64,000 bases of DNA. It comes from an uncultured Erythrobacter sp. GTDB taxonomy: Bacteria; Pseudomonadota; Alphaproteobacteria; Sphingomonadales; Sphingomonadaceae. The notes under the pieces are model-generated. The model was given only the letters and a program-made list of their open reading frames with translations. It was not told the DNA's origin and did no database searches. The position numbers and the translations under genes were made by a program. Location: NCBI GenBank assembly GCA_947488085.1, contig CANKYI010000002.1:186001-250000 (forward strand). Direction: 5' to 3'. Below are positions 63,813 to 64,000 of the stretch, one piece after another (positions within the stretch are counted from its first letter, which is position 1; every line of letters begins with the position of its first letter).

Positions 63813-64000
63813 ATGAGCGGTAAGCGACTTTTCCAATCTGTGGCTGAGCAAATTGCTGGGCTTATTGATGCAGGTGCGTTCCCTCCGGGTACGCGGTTGC
63901 CGGGGGAGCGTGAGCTTGCAGAACGCCTTGGAGTTAGCCGGGTTACAATCCGCGAAGCTGAGATTGCCTTGCAGGCCGTTGGCCGGTTGGAGATCAAAAC
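63813..64000 (+). CDS. GntR-family (FadR-like) transcriptional regulator, N-terminal part (cut by window end)
   Basis: The open frame from ATG 63813 runs off the window after 62 residues. It is a GntR winged helix: MSGKRLFQSVAEQIAGLIDA, then the signature GTRLPGERELAERLGVSRVT and EAEIALQAVGRLEIK. The start resembles the FadR/UxuR/ExuR branch, which controls hexuronate or related carbon-source genes. The ligand-binding domain lies outside the window. It may regulate the adjacent TonB receptors. Confidence 0.85.
   Translation, partial: MSGKRLFQSVAEQIAGLIDAGAFPPGTRLPGERELAERLGVSRVTIREAEIALQAVGRLEIK

Overview
The window is chromosomal DNA of an alphaproteobacterium, most likely a marine Sphingomonadales member of the Erythrobacteraceae type. 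The evidence is the moderate GC content, the many large TonB-dependent receptors, MetH split into two proteins, the glycine-riboswitch gcvT-H-PA-PB operon, CsgH-type curli genes and valine-catabolic genes. A clear divinyl-chlorophyllide 8-vinyl reductase (bciA, 17.2-18.2 kb) suggests that the host or its close relatives make bacteriochlorophyll. This assignment is inferred from gene content only.

Layout. 0-1.9 kb: small accessory-looking cluster (membrane proteins, a RadC-type JAB protein, a receiver-less winged-helix protein). 2-3.6 kb: crotonase and convergent acyl-CoA thioesterase. 3.7-3.9 kb: tRNA-Cys and tRNA-Thr. 4.1-7.4 kb: haem/iron-type TonB receptor and DUF6607 partner behind a Fur-like palindrome. 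7.5-8.8 kb: epoxide-hydrolase-like enzyme and a small ORF. 9.0-14.6 kb: four-gene operon of UDP-sulfoquinovose synthase, BcsB-like protein, membrane GT2 synthase and outer-membrane barrel, read here as a candidate sulfoquinovose-containing exopolysaccharide system. 14.9-17.2 kb: secreted S41 peptidase. 17.2-24.8 kb: bciA coupled to a sodium/solute symporter, converging on a GH42 beta-galactosidase / Gfo-Idh / aldo-keto reductase / TauD-like operon.

24.9-31.1 kb: methionine-cycle operon (ArsR-methyltransferase fusion regulator, metF, metH N-half, GNAT acetyltransferase, metH C-half) behind a perfect inverted repeat. 31.3-39.7 kb: expanded curli locus with csgF, csgG, five curlin-repeat proteins of very different length, an unknown secreted protein and a CsgH-like chaperone; csgE and csgD are not seen. 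39.8-44.6 kb: tandem glycine riboswitch and glycine cleavage operon. 44.6-46.7 kb: glycan flippase and nucleotidyltransferase. 46.8-47.5 kb: Nmad3-like protein. 47.5-56.9 kb: valine/isobutyryl-CoA catabolism (mmsB, enoyl-CoA hydratase, HIBYL-CoA hydrolase, acyl-CoA dehydrogenase, mmsA), interrupted by small envelope genes (DUF1254, DUF1214, RidA, lipoprotein, polysaccharide deacetylase). 57.1-63.7 kb: two large divergent TonB receptors. 63.8 kb to the end: start of a GntR regulator.

The main themes are envelope and extracellular matrix (curli fibres, the candidate sulfo-glycan, flippase), uptake of iron and glycans (TonB receptors, symporter, GH42), and one-carbon and branched-chain amino-acid metabolism (metF/metH, glycine cleavage, valine degradation). 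The best candidates for undescribed biology are the sqdB-bcsB-GT2-barrel operon and the curli locus with its unknown secreted component. All functions are read from sequence motifs and gene order; no database search was run.
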